From Brachionus plicatilis (Eukaryota; Rotifera; Eurotatoria; Ploima; Brachionidae): a DNA stretch of 64,000 nucleotides. The notes under the pieces were generated by a model, which saw nothing but the letters and a program-made list of their open reading frames with translations, did not search any database and was not told the origin of the DNA. Made by a program: the position numbers and the translations under genes. Positions 41,078-54,065 of this stretch are shown one piece after another (position 1 is the stretch's first letter; every line of letters begins with the position of its first letter). The stretch spans positions 462,756-526,755 of the forward strand of contig QEOQ01000165.1 in NCBI GenBank assembly GCA_010279815.1. The letters are read 5' to 3'.

Positions 41078-41860
41078 CAGTATGTTGCAAAAGTTTAGAA
41101 ATTGACTGTTTTAATTATCTTAAATTGTTTATTTGTTGTATTTTACGAAAAATTGAGTGCAAAAGAAAAAAAATAAAAGCACTAATTTGTAGAATTTTTT
41201 TTTCTCTACAATTTGATTTATGACACTCGGAATAAAAATATAATTAACTTTTAAATATTTACAATGAAAAAACTTCCCCTAAAAAATAAAAAATAAAACC
41301 CGGTGCAAAAGTTTAGAAATTCGGGTAATTCAAAAGTTTAGAAATCCTGGTAATTCAAAAGTTTTAGCAACCATTGCTACCTTTTTTCACATCTTTATGA
41401 TTAATCCTTAAATAACTTCTAATTTTGAGTAAATTTTGCTCTTTAACTGTTTAATTTAAAAACTCTCTAACTTCTCACTTGGTCTCTAAATAACATTACC
41501 AAAAAATCTTTAATTTGGCAAAAAATGGGTGAAAAAAATGTGTCTAGCCTACAAAAATGGTAGATTGTGGGTCTGCTAAAAATTTGAGATAAAAAGCAAA
41601 ACGAAAAAGCCAAGTTGTCAGGTGTATCTCCAAAATGTGGCTCTTCAACTAAGAAACGATATGAAGAGACTGGTTCTGTCTCTGATCGAAGCCGTTCTGG
41701 TAGACCTTGGAAGCTAACTTTAAGGGATGAAAATTACATTTTTAGATAGATTAGAAAATATCCTACATCTAGTTATCAAAAACTTGCCACTGATATTAAT
41801 TCTAAGACCCAGGAGGTTAGGATAAGCAAGTAAACTATTATGAGGTCTCTCCAAAAATTA
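41078..41860 (+). mobile_element. 5' half of a Tc1-type transposon, decayed
   Basis: Begins CAGTATGTTGCAAAAGTTTA right after a TA (41076-41077), as Tc1/mariner elements do. Copies of GCAAAAGTTTAGAAATT recur at about 41300-41365. From 41525 a broken transposase frame reads MGEKNVSSLQKW, then KAKLSGVSPKCGSSTKKRYE, ETGSVSDRSRSGRP, KLTLRDENYIFR and KYPTSSYQKLATDINSK, with at least three stops. This is the N-terminal DNA-binding region (two helix-turn-helices and the GRPRK-like hook). The DDE catalytic half and the right end are missing. Confidence 0.8.
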
Positions 41861-42185
41861 TTTTTCAAATTCTTATTTTTCAAAACAAATAAAACAATAT
41901 ACAGTGCTGATTTGATATATTTTATTATTTTATTTTAAGTGTTTTATTTTGAAAGTCTAAATAAAAACCTAGATTAAATTTGTTTTTTTTTTCTCTTGAA
42001 GTGTCAATTTTCTGACCAAACTACCATTTCAGAAAAAATTTAATTTTTTCATTTAATAAATTAAATAATTTGACGAAAAAGTACAAAATAAAGTCCATCA
42101 TTCCGTTTATTAAAAAAATAAAAAATAAAATTTTAAAATAAAATTTAAAAATAAAATTTAAAAATAAAAAAAAATAGAAAAAAAT
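41861..42185. other. AT-rich 3' flank
   Basis: Between the Tc1 remnant and the stop codon of the minus-strand membrane-protein gene; probably its 3' untranslated region. Low-complexity AAAAATAAAATTT repeats at 42110-42180. Confidence 0.4.
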
Positions 42186-45100
42186 TTATAAATTGTCTAA
42201 ATTGTTCACTTTTTTTATTACATTTTCTTCATCCAATTTAAGATCGGAGCATTTATCGTAATGGACCACAGGATTCTGCATATCCAGCGAATTCAACTTA
42301 GAGTCAAGCTTGAGAATAACTGTGCTCACATCGGTCGACATTGTGTTCGAATTGGAACCGGATTTTTTTATCTTATCTCTTGGACCATCGGTCAACAAAC
42401 TTTGCACATTTTTTTCGTTTCCAACCGACCTTACTTCGCCAGGCTGAAAAAACCTATTCCTCAGCTCTTCATAAAAACTATTCAAATAATTGCTCTTTGT
42501 AGATCGATTATTCGATGGACTAGTCGAATAAAAAGTCGATTTGTCCTGCGAGTTTTGCAAGCTCAGCGACTTTTTCTTCCGGTTTGACTTGAGTTTTTTG
42601 CCAGTTGAATGCAACAGATGGTTCGAGGACCTATACTTGTATTTTATGTTCGAGTCGGACTTGCTCAGAACCGCCCTTTCGTGCATCTCAAGCAAAGTTC
42701 GCCGGACAATCATCGGTATCCAGCTTGGATTAAGCAAATTTGGATCATTGCACTCATTCAAAACTTGAACACTTGTCTCTTGACCATCTGGCTCAAAATT
42801 CTGCTCATCCACAATCGCCGGAATGGCTGACTGATTATTCGAATTAATTGACATTGAATTCAAAAAATCAACGCTGCAATCATTAGCTACAGAGTCCATG
42901 CCAAAAGTGGTTTGGGCACAGCGCTTCGAATTGGCAAACATGTGCCGCCTCAGCGAGGATATTGGGTTGATGGGCCTTTGACTAGTGGGCAGCACAGTGT
43001 TCAAAGAGGGAAGTTTCAAAAATTGAGATTGCTGCAGTGACGAGTTTGAATCGATGTCATTACAATCAGAGTTGTCGCAGCTGCGACCAGGTCTGATCCA
43101 ACTATTGACCGAGTCAGAGCCCGATCGCAAAGAAATGAAATTAGCATGCGGCGTGCCACTGGCCAGTATGGAGAGCTTTTTATCGTTTCTGGCCTCCTTT
43201 AGCTCAATCTCAGGCACATCCACAGAACTTTCGTGTATGGTCGAGTTCAGATGGGATATCCGGTTCAATTTGTACAAAGCATTCTCGTCCAGTGACATCA
43301 AATTAAAGTGTTTGTTTTTGATTACATCGCGTCTAGATACCAAGCTCTCTTTGGCATTTGTTCTCAAACTAACCCTGTTCAGCATGCTTGAGCTGTTTTT
43401 TTGTATTGGGCATATGATCCCGTGGCTACAATAGCAGTCCATTTTGCCGCATTGGCCAAAGCACTGGGTTCTATTTGAATAAAAGGAAAAATTTTTGTGT
43501 ATGGATTTATTGCTAGAAAAGTTAAAGTGGCCATTTGACAGGGACTTGTAGCAATCTTTGGGCCTGATTCGACTGCACTTTTTGCACATTCGTTGGTCAT
43601 AGTTATACTTGGCGCTTTGTGTTATGGTTTTGTTAAGCAGCGCATTGGCGCTTGGGCTCTTTGGACACATGTCGCACTCTTCTTTGTTCAGGTTGCTTTC
43701 GTTTAAATGCTGATGACTCGATGGGCTTTGGGGACAAGAGGAATACTTTTCGGTGGATAGTTTAGTCGACACATTTATTAAACTCGAATTATAGAATGGA
43801 ACATCTCGCTTGTGGAAACAGATGAACAGAGAGTAGCGTTTGAGGCATACGATTATGGATATTAACCATAAGCTTATCACAAATGCTATCAGGAATAGTT
43901 CGCTGGTAAGCAAGCGTGGCATTCGGGCGCTCTCATTAAAACCTTAAAAAATTTAAATTATTTTAATTTTAATATTTAATTTTTATAATTTATTTTTTAA
44001 AGATATCAATTTTTTTTGTCAGGCGTCATAAAAAGGTATCATTTTATTTTAATTGATGATAAAAACACTGAAGGAGTGTTAGCTCGGTACAGATAAACAA
44101 ATAAATAAATAACCATCAAGAAGATAGAATAGATAGAATATCAGCTAAAGTAAGAGCCGAAATTATTAGAATTTATGAAAAGGTGTTTTTCAATAAAATG
44201 CCATTATCGAAAAGTTGCTTGAATTAAACAAGGGCGACTAAAATTCAGATTGATTACCTCTTTTATTGCCATAAAGTGAACATAAATGAGCTCAGGATTA
44301 TTACTTTAAATGAGTTGAAAAAATATTGCCAGAACCATCTTTTCCTGAAGATATTGACAAGGTGTATGTATCAGAAGCATTTTTTAAGCCTGGACTAGGG
44401 GTGGGAAACCGGTTTGTCGAACAACTGTAAGATTGGTTGTTTACATACAAAAATAGAGGCATTTTTTTGTTTATGACAATTTTGTAAATTTTGATAAAAA
44501 AAGATATAAAAATAAATTAACAAATTATATCGGTGCCTTAGAAATAAAATTTTTTCAGCGAAAATAGATATTTATGAAAAATTAAGACATTTTTTAAAAA
44601 ATTTTATCTTTAAATTTAATAATATTCTTTTAATTTAAAGACAAATCTTCACATGAATATAAAAGTTAATTTTTATTTTTTTAAAAAAAATTAAAAATTG
44701 TTTTACGAGCCAATATTGTCAAGTAATCAATAAATCTATTTTTTATATTTAGTCTTATAAAGAAATTAACAAATCAATTTCAATAATCAAATATCACATT
44801 TAAAAAAATTAATTTTCCATTTATTTTTTCTTAAAACTCTTAAATAAAAATAAATAAATTTAAAGTGTTCATGATAAACACTTAAAAAATTGTTGAAACG
44901 ATAAAATTACGAGTTTCATGTTCTAACTTATTTAAACATGAATATTGTATCATGAATATAAAAGAGTTCTTATTAGATATGAAATTAAATAAAATATGCA
45001 TCTTTTAAAATAAATTTTAATTAACTATTTTTGCTTAAATTTTTTTTTAATTTTTTATTTATTTAGAAAAAAATTTAAGTGAAAGAGAATTGTTACCATA

Positions 45101-48100
45101 GCTCACCATATTTAATTATAAAGTTGTTTAAAAACGATAATATATTTATCTTTTTTGTTCATGTCAATATTTGATATAATTTTTGGCGAAAAATCAAAGT
45201 GAATTTTTAAAAATTTTGATTTTTTTGAAAAATAAAAAAAAAACTTTGTTATTAAAGATTCTTCTGATTGAATATATTGTAAAAATATTATTAAATATAA
45301 AAATTTGACTGATAATGAAACCGGTTCTACAAAATAATCCAATTATTGAAGCAACAACTGATTTGACCAGAAAATTTTACCCATTTGGTCTACATTATGA
45401 AAACATGAAGATCATAGGAGTATGAATTAACTTTAAATGCCCTAATTTTAATTCAAGTTGCTAATGGCACTAAATAAATATCCCTGAAAATATATTTTTT
45501 TAATTTTTAATGTAACACAGTTGTTTAAAATATTCAAAATATTAAATTTTCTGTTCTTTTCATGATACCATTAAATAAATAAAAAATAATAATATTATAA
45601 AAATGATTTCTAAAAAAAAACTTATTTAATACCTTGAAAAATAGGATAAAAATTGGAATATTTCTGAATAATAATCAATTAACAAGTCATTAATTGAAAG
45701 TAATATTTCTTGGAAAAAATCAAATCATCCTGAAGAGAAATTTTTTTTGTAAATAAAAATACAATCAGAGCCATCCACATTTTAACAGTCTCATACTTTA
45801 ACAAGTATTTCAATTGAAATTAATTTCAAATAAATTTTTGAAAAAGAATTATGATAATAAATTATCAAATCGATTAAGATAATTCGATTTACAAGCTCAT
45901 TCCTTTAAATTTAATTTATTCTATTTAATTTTAAAAACAAAGATTTAAATTGCAGCAAATTCTTTGAAAAAATTCGAAACTTTATTTTAAAAAATACTAA
46001 ATTAAAATATTCTCTAAAATTCAATGTATAAATCTTTTTTTGGAAAATATGATTTTATATTAATTAAAAATCTTATTTTAATTTGGAAAAAAAAAACAAT
46101 TTAATCTTTGTCTTAACAATTTAATATTAAAAAGATTTTATGATTTTTTAGGAGAACTTTATATCAAAAATTAATATTAATTTATTTTTTGTTGGGGAAG
46201 AAAAATAATCCATTAAAAAATTTATAAACTGGCTTAGATTTCAGGTTTTTGGCATTAATTTTGAACCTTTAGTTTAAGAAAAACATTGGTTGCATTGAAA
46301 TTTTTTCAAAGCAATACAACCAACTAACTAGCATGATAAAAATTAGTTAGACCGGTTCAATTAAACTGGTTTTAAATTAAAACTGGTCGAAAAATTAAAA
46401 ATCATCGAAAACCGGTTTTAAGAATTTAAACCGATCTAAAAAAACGATTAGAATTGGGACCGGTCTTTTTCGGCTTGTTTCTAAATACATTTCATTTCAT
46501 TTTTCCTCGTTTCAATTCAGAAAATTTAAATTTAAACAAAAGAGATATTTTTGTTCTGTAAAACGCTTGATTTTAAGCAAATTTGGTTAATGCAGTAAAA
46601 TAAATCTGCAAAATACTGCATTTTACACGCCATTAAAAAGTATTCTAATCGGTTGTGCAATTAGATTGCAGAGTTTTTGCAGATATATATTTTTGGATTA
46701 AATTATCTATTTTAGCAAAAAAGCTTTTCAAGTTTTTCAGAATTGAAACGATCAAATTGAAAAAAACTTCACAACCTCAAGTAGCAAAGAGGCTTCGATT
46801 CTACTTTTGTTACGAATTCTACTCCTCTATGTAACTATTATTAAATTATACAAAAATAATTTCTTAATATATTCATGGTTTTTTTCTGATTCTTATATCA
46901 TTTTTATTATTTTAATAATAAAAATAATACAATCGGATTGATCGGTTTAATCTAACTTCGAGTATACCAGTCCAAAATTTTTCATTCAAAAATTGCAACA
47001 AGCTTTTAATTTTAGAATTTTATGATTTTGGCCGAAAAAAATCTTTAAAAAATTATTGTTCCGCTTTTAAGCTTTTGATAATAGTGAAAATGTACACTGA
47101 AGGCATGTTAATCAAATTATCTAAATGGATGATTAAATTAAATCACAGTCCCTGGATTTTAAACTCAATACTACAATTTTTTTTAAATTTAGGTAAATTT
47201 ATGTAAAATACAGTTATCGTATTACCACTGTAATTTATAATTTATATTTCTAAGTAAAGAAAAACAAATTAATAATTTTTTGAATAAAAAATCTTTAGGT
47301 ATTAAATCTTTCTGTTATTTGAAAAATCTCAATAAAAATTTGTTTTCCTTAATTAATTTGTGTTTGTGAAAAACCAATCTTTCGCCCGAGTTTTCCTGTT
47401 TTCCTGTTGCAAATTGTTTTGGCAATTAATTTGTTTATATTTATTAATTTTTTGGCAAAGCAAATAAAAAATTTCAACCAGCATTTTCAGTGTATTGAAT
47501 TATTCAAATAAAAATATAGAATATAATTGAAATATTGAATTTTTAATTGGTAAAGAGGTGTTATTTTATTTTACAAAAAGACTACTTTAAAACAAACTCC
47601 TTTTTTTACCATATTTTACCAAAATTTACCTGTAAAATTTTGGATTTTACCATTTTTCACGTAAATTAAATTAAAAAGCAAAAAAATATTCAGATGTCAA
47701 AATCGTATTTTTTACAAAAATTTTATGAAAAAAAACAAAATTTGAGATTTTTTTGGCATTTGGCTAATCACTGCTGTAAATGATCTGAATGAAATTTAAA
47801 GTTTTGAAAGAATGGACTCATATTTGTACGATTAACTTAGTACAATTATTATCAAATCATTTGAAAATCAATAGCTGTTCGTTCTAATAAGCTATTTAGT
47901 AGACCCAATGAAGACTCTTAGTTTGATAAGAAAAAAATAGTGAAAAAATCTTCAAAGACTTCAAAATTAATAAGCATCTTGGCTAAAAGAACGAATGCTG
48001 CCGAAAGCTTCTGTTTTTATTTGAAAAGCGAATTAGAAAGTAAAAAGCCAACATGGCCTTTAAAGAAATGATCCTTTAAGGTATGCATTTGAATAAGCTT

Positions 48101-51100
48101 TTATTTTAATTCGGAAAATATCTGTAATCCAAAATGATAAAATTACTTAAGCTTTACTTCGAATATTTAAAATTATTTTATTAAAGAAAATATGAATCAA
48201 AATTGAAGAAATAAATCCAAAATAGTTTTAATTATTTTCAAAATCTATTAGCATGCCTCTTTTCTTAATGTGACATTTTGAGTTTTTTTTTCTAAACACA
48301 AAAAATCAACACTGTATTAATAGCAAAAAAATTTTTTAAAATTAAGTAGTCCATTTTTATCATGAATTATTTTAATTATGTCTTCTAATTTCTAACCTCC
48401 TTCATTTTTTTACTAGTTTATATTCAACCATGAATCTAATTACATATATCTTACTTTAACACGAGCTTTTGAATAATAATTGTAAAAAGCTTTAAAAACG
48501 TATTGATTTAATTGAGAATTTCTACATAAAAATTTCAAACCACCCACTTTAATTTTATTAATAGTCTTTTCAACAAAGAATTTTAAAAAAATTAACAAAA
48601 TATCAAATTGATATTTATTTTTTTTAAATGAAAAGATTAATTTGGCTAGCAAATTTTTTTTTTTTAATTTGATTCCATCCTTCTGTTTCGAAACTTCATT
48701 AAAACATTTACCTTTAAATATTTCAAGTTAAAAGAGTAAATGATTGAATAATTGCTTCATAGAAAAACAGGAAACAATATGAACCTCAATATTTCTAATA
48801 ATGTTTAAATTTACATGGTTTTTTTTTTGTTTGGAATATTTTTCACAAATAACCAAAATAAAATTTAAAATTTAACATAAAATTTAAATAAATTTCACTT
48901 TTCTTTAAGAAAATTATAATTATTTTTTAATTTTAAAAAAGACATCAAGACGAACAAGAACTCAGAATGCATTCACCTTAAAACTCTTAAGAAAATTGAA
49001 ATTATTCAAAATTTATAATCTAATTTGATAAATGTATTGAAAGCTTCATGGGTGCTAATTATATTTATTTTCTTTCTTAGTCTTTTCTTTATTTTTAAAA
49101 CATTAAATTAATAAATAATGGCTCATTTCTATCATGTTTAATTAAATAGGTGATTTCTCAGTAGTTTTAGTAAATTCCAAAAACCGAAATGAATCAAAAA
49201 TAAATTTTTTAAAAATTCGCATTCATTATTTAGTATACAAACAAATCTTATTGGAATTTAAAAAAAAATTAATATCAGAAATTTTGCGTAGTTCAAATTT
49301 AATTGTCAAAAATTTCTAAATTTTGTGTTAATGTTAAATAAGATCACCTTACAAAGCAATTAAAATCCTTAAATTTTAAATTAAAAAAATCACAAGTGAA
49401 AATTTTATTTTTTTTTGGTTTTAACAAAAATTTAAAAAAAGATTGGAAATATTTTAGAACCAAAGCGATTTTTCGAGAAAAGAATTCTACTCATTAAGAT
49501 TAATTATTTTTGATCAAGTTATTAATATACAATTTATTTATGTAAATCAAGTTTCAATATTGAATGAAATTAACCTGATTTTACACTTAATTTGACAATT
49601 TAAAATCTGAAATTATTTATTTTCATTTGCTTATTAAATTAATCTTACTCAAAATCTAGCACAAAATAATATGAAAATTATTTTATAAAAATTTTCGTTC
49701 GTACTCCTTTCAGGTGATAATAATTCTTATAAAATATTCCAATATTCAAACTATCCATTTAAATTGAAGGTCATTTTTGCAGGAGCTTAAAAAAAATCCA
49801 TAAATTTTTAGAAGAATTAAAAAGAGCTTGTAAATTTCGAATATTTATCTATTAAATTTCCAGCTCTTAATTATTTTTAATAAAATAAAAATAACATTCG
49901 AACAAAAAAAATGTAATTAAAACTTTATAAGAATTTATATTGTTTTAAAAAAAATTCAAATCACATCTCAGAGATGTAATATCACTCCTATTTGCTATGA
50001 AAACTGACAAATAGTGAAAATTCTAAATAATTATCAAATTTTGAATTATATATTAACCCTACAATGTACTACTGAAAATTTATATTAATATGAATTATTC
50101 TATTCGATTGAAAAATCGTTTAAGCATGTCCTGCACCATCCAACATCTTCGTAAAATAGAAAAGCTTTCTTATGCTACTTTTTATTAGCTGGTAGGTCGG
50201 TTCAATAAAACTGGTTTTAAATTAGAACCGGTTGAAAAACTGATTTGACAAACAAAACCGGTTTTAAACTGGTTTGAATCGGTTTTGAAGATAAATTCTT
50301 ATAATTATTAAAATTTGACATTTTAATATTGCCTTTATTGTGAGACATCAGGCAAAAAATAAAATTTTTAAAATTAATTTTTATTATTTTAGGCTAACAA
50401 AATGAAACATGAAAATTTTAAACACATCAGATTTACATTTTTAAGATCTAATGAAGTTATATCTTTTGTCAGCCTAGCCGAAGAAAGTATCTTTTCAGAA
50501 AGAACACTTGAAAGCATTATACAGATTTGTTTGAGTCACAAGTTTCAGGGCAAGTCTAAGTCCGGACTTTTTTTAATTAATTTTTTCAAAGTCTAGATAT
50601 GAACTTTAATTTGGGACTTTTAAACAACTTTGGTTCCTATTTTGAACAATCTTCCCATCATAGATAAAGGCTTATCTTTAAAACAGATTTTTAAAAAATT
50701 ATTTAAACAAAAAATTTAGTAGACAATAAATAAATCCTTTTAAAGGGAAAGTTTTTGAAAATTCTTCATCTGGATTTTCATGTCTGATATTTTGTAAAAA
50801 AGTGCAAAATAATTCTGCTAGTCCTACTTTTTACCATTAGAGTTAAATTAAAAATCAATCGACTGTAAATGATTCTAGGAACTAAGTGGATGATTATTTT
50901 GAAACAAATATAAAAATGGATGAAATCTGCTATAGCTAAGTAAGATGTTCCATGATTTGACCGGTCGCAGACTGAAAAATATACATAAAAGATTCAAAAA
51001 AATTTATTTTTCTTTTTTCGAAAGATAAAAATGGCATATTTTCATTCTTACAGCTTTAAAAAAAGATATTTAAAAAACAACTCTTACCATGTTAATTTTT

Positions 51101-52261
51101 TTACATTCTAATGAATATTTAAAAATTCAGAAGAATAAAAGAGGATTTAAATATTGACCTTATGAAAACCTGAGATAATGAGTAAATGAATGCAAAAATA
51201 AAAATGATATCCTTTTTTTTTATGAAAAAATTACAAGATTAGAATTTACTAATTAAAATTCCTAGATTCTCTTGATGCTTTTAAGTTAAAAAAAAACTGA
51301 TTATTATTTTGATCCAAAGCTATTTGAATTATCAGATCAATTTTTTTCACCAATCCATTATTATTCTTTCAGCTTCCTACTGTGTATGATTATTCAATAG
51401 TTAAAAATCAAATTAATTCAAATAATTTTCCAGTTAGAGTAACTTCATTATTAAGATTCAATTTAGTTAAATAAAACAATCTAAAAGTTCTTCTCAAAAA
51501 CTCAACTAATCCATTTCGTTCTAAAAATCAAATTGAAATCTTTAAAATTAATTGATTAAAAATAAAAAATATGCTCGAAAAATTTAACAATTTATCCAGG
51601 ACTTAGCGTGAAACTATTTAGAAAATAATGAAAAATAAATATTTGCCTAATAATGGTAAATGATTGCAAAAATATAATTAAGTTAATCAATAATTTCTAG
51701 TAAAGAATTTTAAATGTTTTTAATAAGTTGAAAAATAACAGATGAAAAATTTTAAAGAAATTTACTTGAAATTTGTTTATTCCAATTATTTTCCAGGTTG
51801 ATTGCACTCAGATAGAAATTGTTGTCATTGGAACTATTGTCTGCTAGGCCTGAAACAGGGATTAGATTAAGCCGACCGTAAACGTCGTTGTAGAGAAGTT
51901 GATTGCTGCCGCGGGAGTTATTCGGCTCTGCCGGTAAATAAAAAAGATTTATCTTATTAGAATTTGAGTTTATCTGTGCGTACAAATTTTTTAGCAGAGT
52001 TTTATTTTGGTTTATCAAGTCACCAAGTTTGAAATTTATGAACTCGCGGGCTTCTTTTTGGCTTGATTTGTAAGGAATTTGAAGGTTTGAATTCAGGTGC
52101 TGATCACGATACTGTGAATAAGAATCGATTGATTTTTTGACTCGTTTTTTTCGCCGCAAATAATTTCTTTTTATGTTTTTATCGATCGGTTTGAGTATGA
52201 TTCTTAAGCTCTCATCGCTAAAATATTTTCTCATTTTATACAGCTTAAAATATTTTCTCAT
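42186..52261 (-). CDS. single-pass membrane protein of unknown family, two exons across a 7.8-kb intron
   Basis: Exon 1 is 51766-52261 (ATG at 52261) and exon 2 is 42186-43942. The donor (TCAAGTAAAT) and acceptor (TTTTTTAAG) keep phase and give 750 residues. Exon 1 is basic (NYLRRKKRVKKSIDSYSQY) and then polar, ending NLENNWNKQIS. Exon 2 opens with FNESARMPRLLTSE and one membrane span (LFLIAFVISLWLISIIVCL), then about 550 polar residues. The first of these have repeated CP-S-P pairs (YSSCPQSPSSHQH, CDMCPKSPSANAL) and clustered cysteines (RMCKKCSRIRPKDC, CFGQCGKMDCYCSHG). The rest is Ser/Asn/Lys-rich and disordered-looking, with a possible helix WIPMIVRRTLLEMHERAV. No signal peptide seen, so topology is unclear. 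If the join is wrong, exon 2 is still the 3' end of a gene. Family not recognised. Confidence 0.6.
43943..51765. other. putative giant intron with repeats
   Basis: AT-rich. Repeats seen: LINE 3' tail (44063-44112), ACCGGTTT-rich stretches (about 46347-46470 and 50184-50290), a GGGCTGTG-family piece (46480-46775), the gap-edge repeat (47195-47230, 47600-47690) and an AAGTC piece (50538-50632). A plus-strand open stretch at about 47945-48068 (KLISILAKRTNAAESF, then YLKSELESKKPTWPLKK) looks protein-like but has no start; it may be a relic. The short ATG frames at 45112-45342, 48440-48652 and 50402-50596 are unconvincing. Confidence 0.45.
44063..44112 (+). repeat. LINE 3' terminus with ATAA tail
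   Basis: CACTGAAGGAGTGTTAGCTC then GGTACAGATAAACAAATAAA and further TAAA units. A matching end is at 17150-17195 (minus) and a related one at 35735-35790 (plus). The common end followed by a tetranucleotide tail suggests 5'-truncated LINE insertions of one family. Confidence 0.5.
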
Positions 52262-53324
52262 CTGATCCGTTTTGTGTCAATCATTGTTAATTGTTATATC
52301 CGCTCTAAATGCTGAATAAACAGTGTTTTTAAATAAAATATTTTAATTAAAAAATTAAATCTTAGATTTGTTTTGAAATGATTTGAATAAAAAAAAATTA
52401 AATCAATGTGTTTTTTTAAGCTCATGTGTAATCAGGTGAGGGAAGCTGGCATTCAAAGAAAACCGATGTTAATTTGGGATTTAGAGATTTTTGAAATTCT
52501 GTGATATAATTTAATTTAAAAAAAATATTTTTAAAGCATATGCAGATTTTTTTAATCTAGTTTATTATCAATCCACTTTTTTAGAATTTAACAAAATTAT
52601 GAAATGATTTTTTTGTTTCTCGAATCTAACCTAGATATGTGTTTAATCAAGTAAAAAAACTTTTCTAGAACAAAGGAAAATATATCTATTTTAGTATTTT
52701 TAATTTTTTTTGTTCCTTGGTTTTTTGATGTTCTAATGTATAAAATACTATATTAAAAAATTAAAAATTAAAATTATCAATAAATTTTATGCGATTGACT
52801 TAAAAAATTTTTATGTTAGTCGATTAATTCTCTTGATGTCATTTAAATGTTTGAAAGCATTTTTTCTAGATCCTGAAAATGAAAAAAACAAGATTTTTTT
52901 AATTATTTAAATCGAATTATTTGGATAAATTTAATTTTTTAGAAAGTAAATATGTCATTTTTAAGATCTTTTTGAAAAAAATATTTTTGTCTCAAGCATC
53001 ACTTAAATAAGTCTCATTAAAACATTGAATTTATCACTAAGTGAAAAACATGTAGAAGTGCTCAGAGCTGTTTTAAAATGAAATCGAACTATAAAAGCTT
53101 ATTAAATGAAATGTTTCGAATTAAAATAAAAAACACATTTAAATTTTAATTGCTTAATATTTGAGTTAAACTTGAAATTTTGTGGATTTGTCTAGCTGCC
53201 ATGTTGTGTTTTCTTTTTGACTTTAGGTGAAAGAGACACAAAATCTATTTCTGAAGACTTGGCTCTATTTCTTAAACAATAATGTCACTGCAACCAAATA
53301 CGTAACTAATTTGCTCAAACAAAT
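52262..53324. other. AT-rich spacer
   Basis: 5' flank of the membrane-protein gene and start of the next repeat region. No coding sense seen. Confidence 0.4.
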
Positions 53325-53544
53325 GGCATAGTGAATTTTGGTACAAAAATCAAAAACAAAATATTAAAAGTGCCAAAGCTTAAGTTCTGAAGGACCAAAA
53401 CATATTCTGTAAATTGTAGCAACTGATACATCCTTTGTACCACCAATTTACTAATTCTGCAAAACTCTGAAAAATTCAGAAAATTGTAAATTTTGGCACT
53501 TTTAATATTTTGTTTTTGATTTTTGTACCAAAATTTACAATGCC
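53325..53544. mobile_element. 220-bp MITE with 9-bp target-site duplication, same family as 34754-35028
   Basis: Starts GGCATAGTGAATTTTGGTAC and ends with the complement of GGCATTGTAAATTTTGGTAC. The arms continue with AAAAATCAAAAACAAAATAT TAAAAGTGCCAAA. Flanked by CAAACAAAT on both sides (53316-53324 and 53545-53553), an exact 9-mer. The interior block CTTAAGTTCTGAAGGACC and GATACATCCTTTGTACCACC is shared with 34754-35028. Confidence 0.88.
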
Positions 53545-54065
53545 CAAACAAATTGCTTAATTATAAATTTTAATTGTAATAATAATGTTGAAATTCAAAA
53601 CTTCCTCACTATCTTAATTTTGCTTGAATTCTGACAAATCTAAATTTATTATCCTCGAATGCACCCAAAGACAATTATCAGGTTTCAGGCAGATGCTTTG
53701 ATTGGGTTCTCAGAATTTTTGTGTGAATCTAAACACTCATCTTTTCTGAGACGAACGTTTAGTTAGCTTTTAGAAATAGGGTATCTTTAAAACAGAAAAT
53801 TCAAATTTTATTATGATGATTTAAAAATACTTGGGTCATAAGACATCATAAGCGGTGCCAACCGTTCTTTAACTTAATTTTTCCTATATAAAAAAACTTT
53901 CTGATAAACGTTTATTCTTCACAATCAAGACCTTTGTCTTCTCTTTATCTCATCTGAAATTAATCGAAGGTATTCAGGCAAAATTCCTTAGACCAACCTA
54001 AATGGTAGCAAAAGCGGATTTTAACTCCAGAAAATTTTACATTAGTACTAATTATAATTTATAAA

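Noticed and set aside
42261..43600. Plus-strand and alternative-frame ORFs opposite the membrane-protein exon
   Set aside because: Shadows of the long minus-strand coding exon; no independent features.
45112..45342. 76-codon minus-strand frame in the giant intron
   Set aside because: Low-complexity Phe/Lys/Ile content, and no splice or family support.
48440..48652. 70-codon minus-strand frame in the giant intron
   Set aside because: Composition matches the spacer; no recognisable motif.
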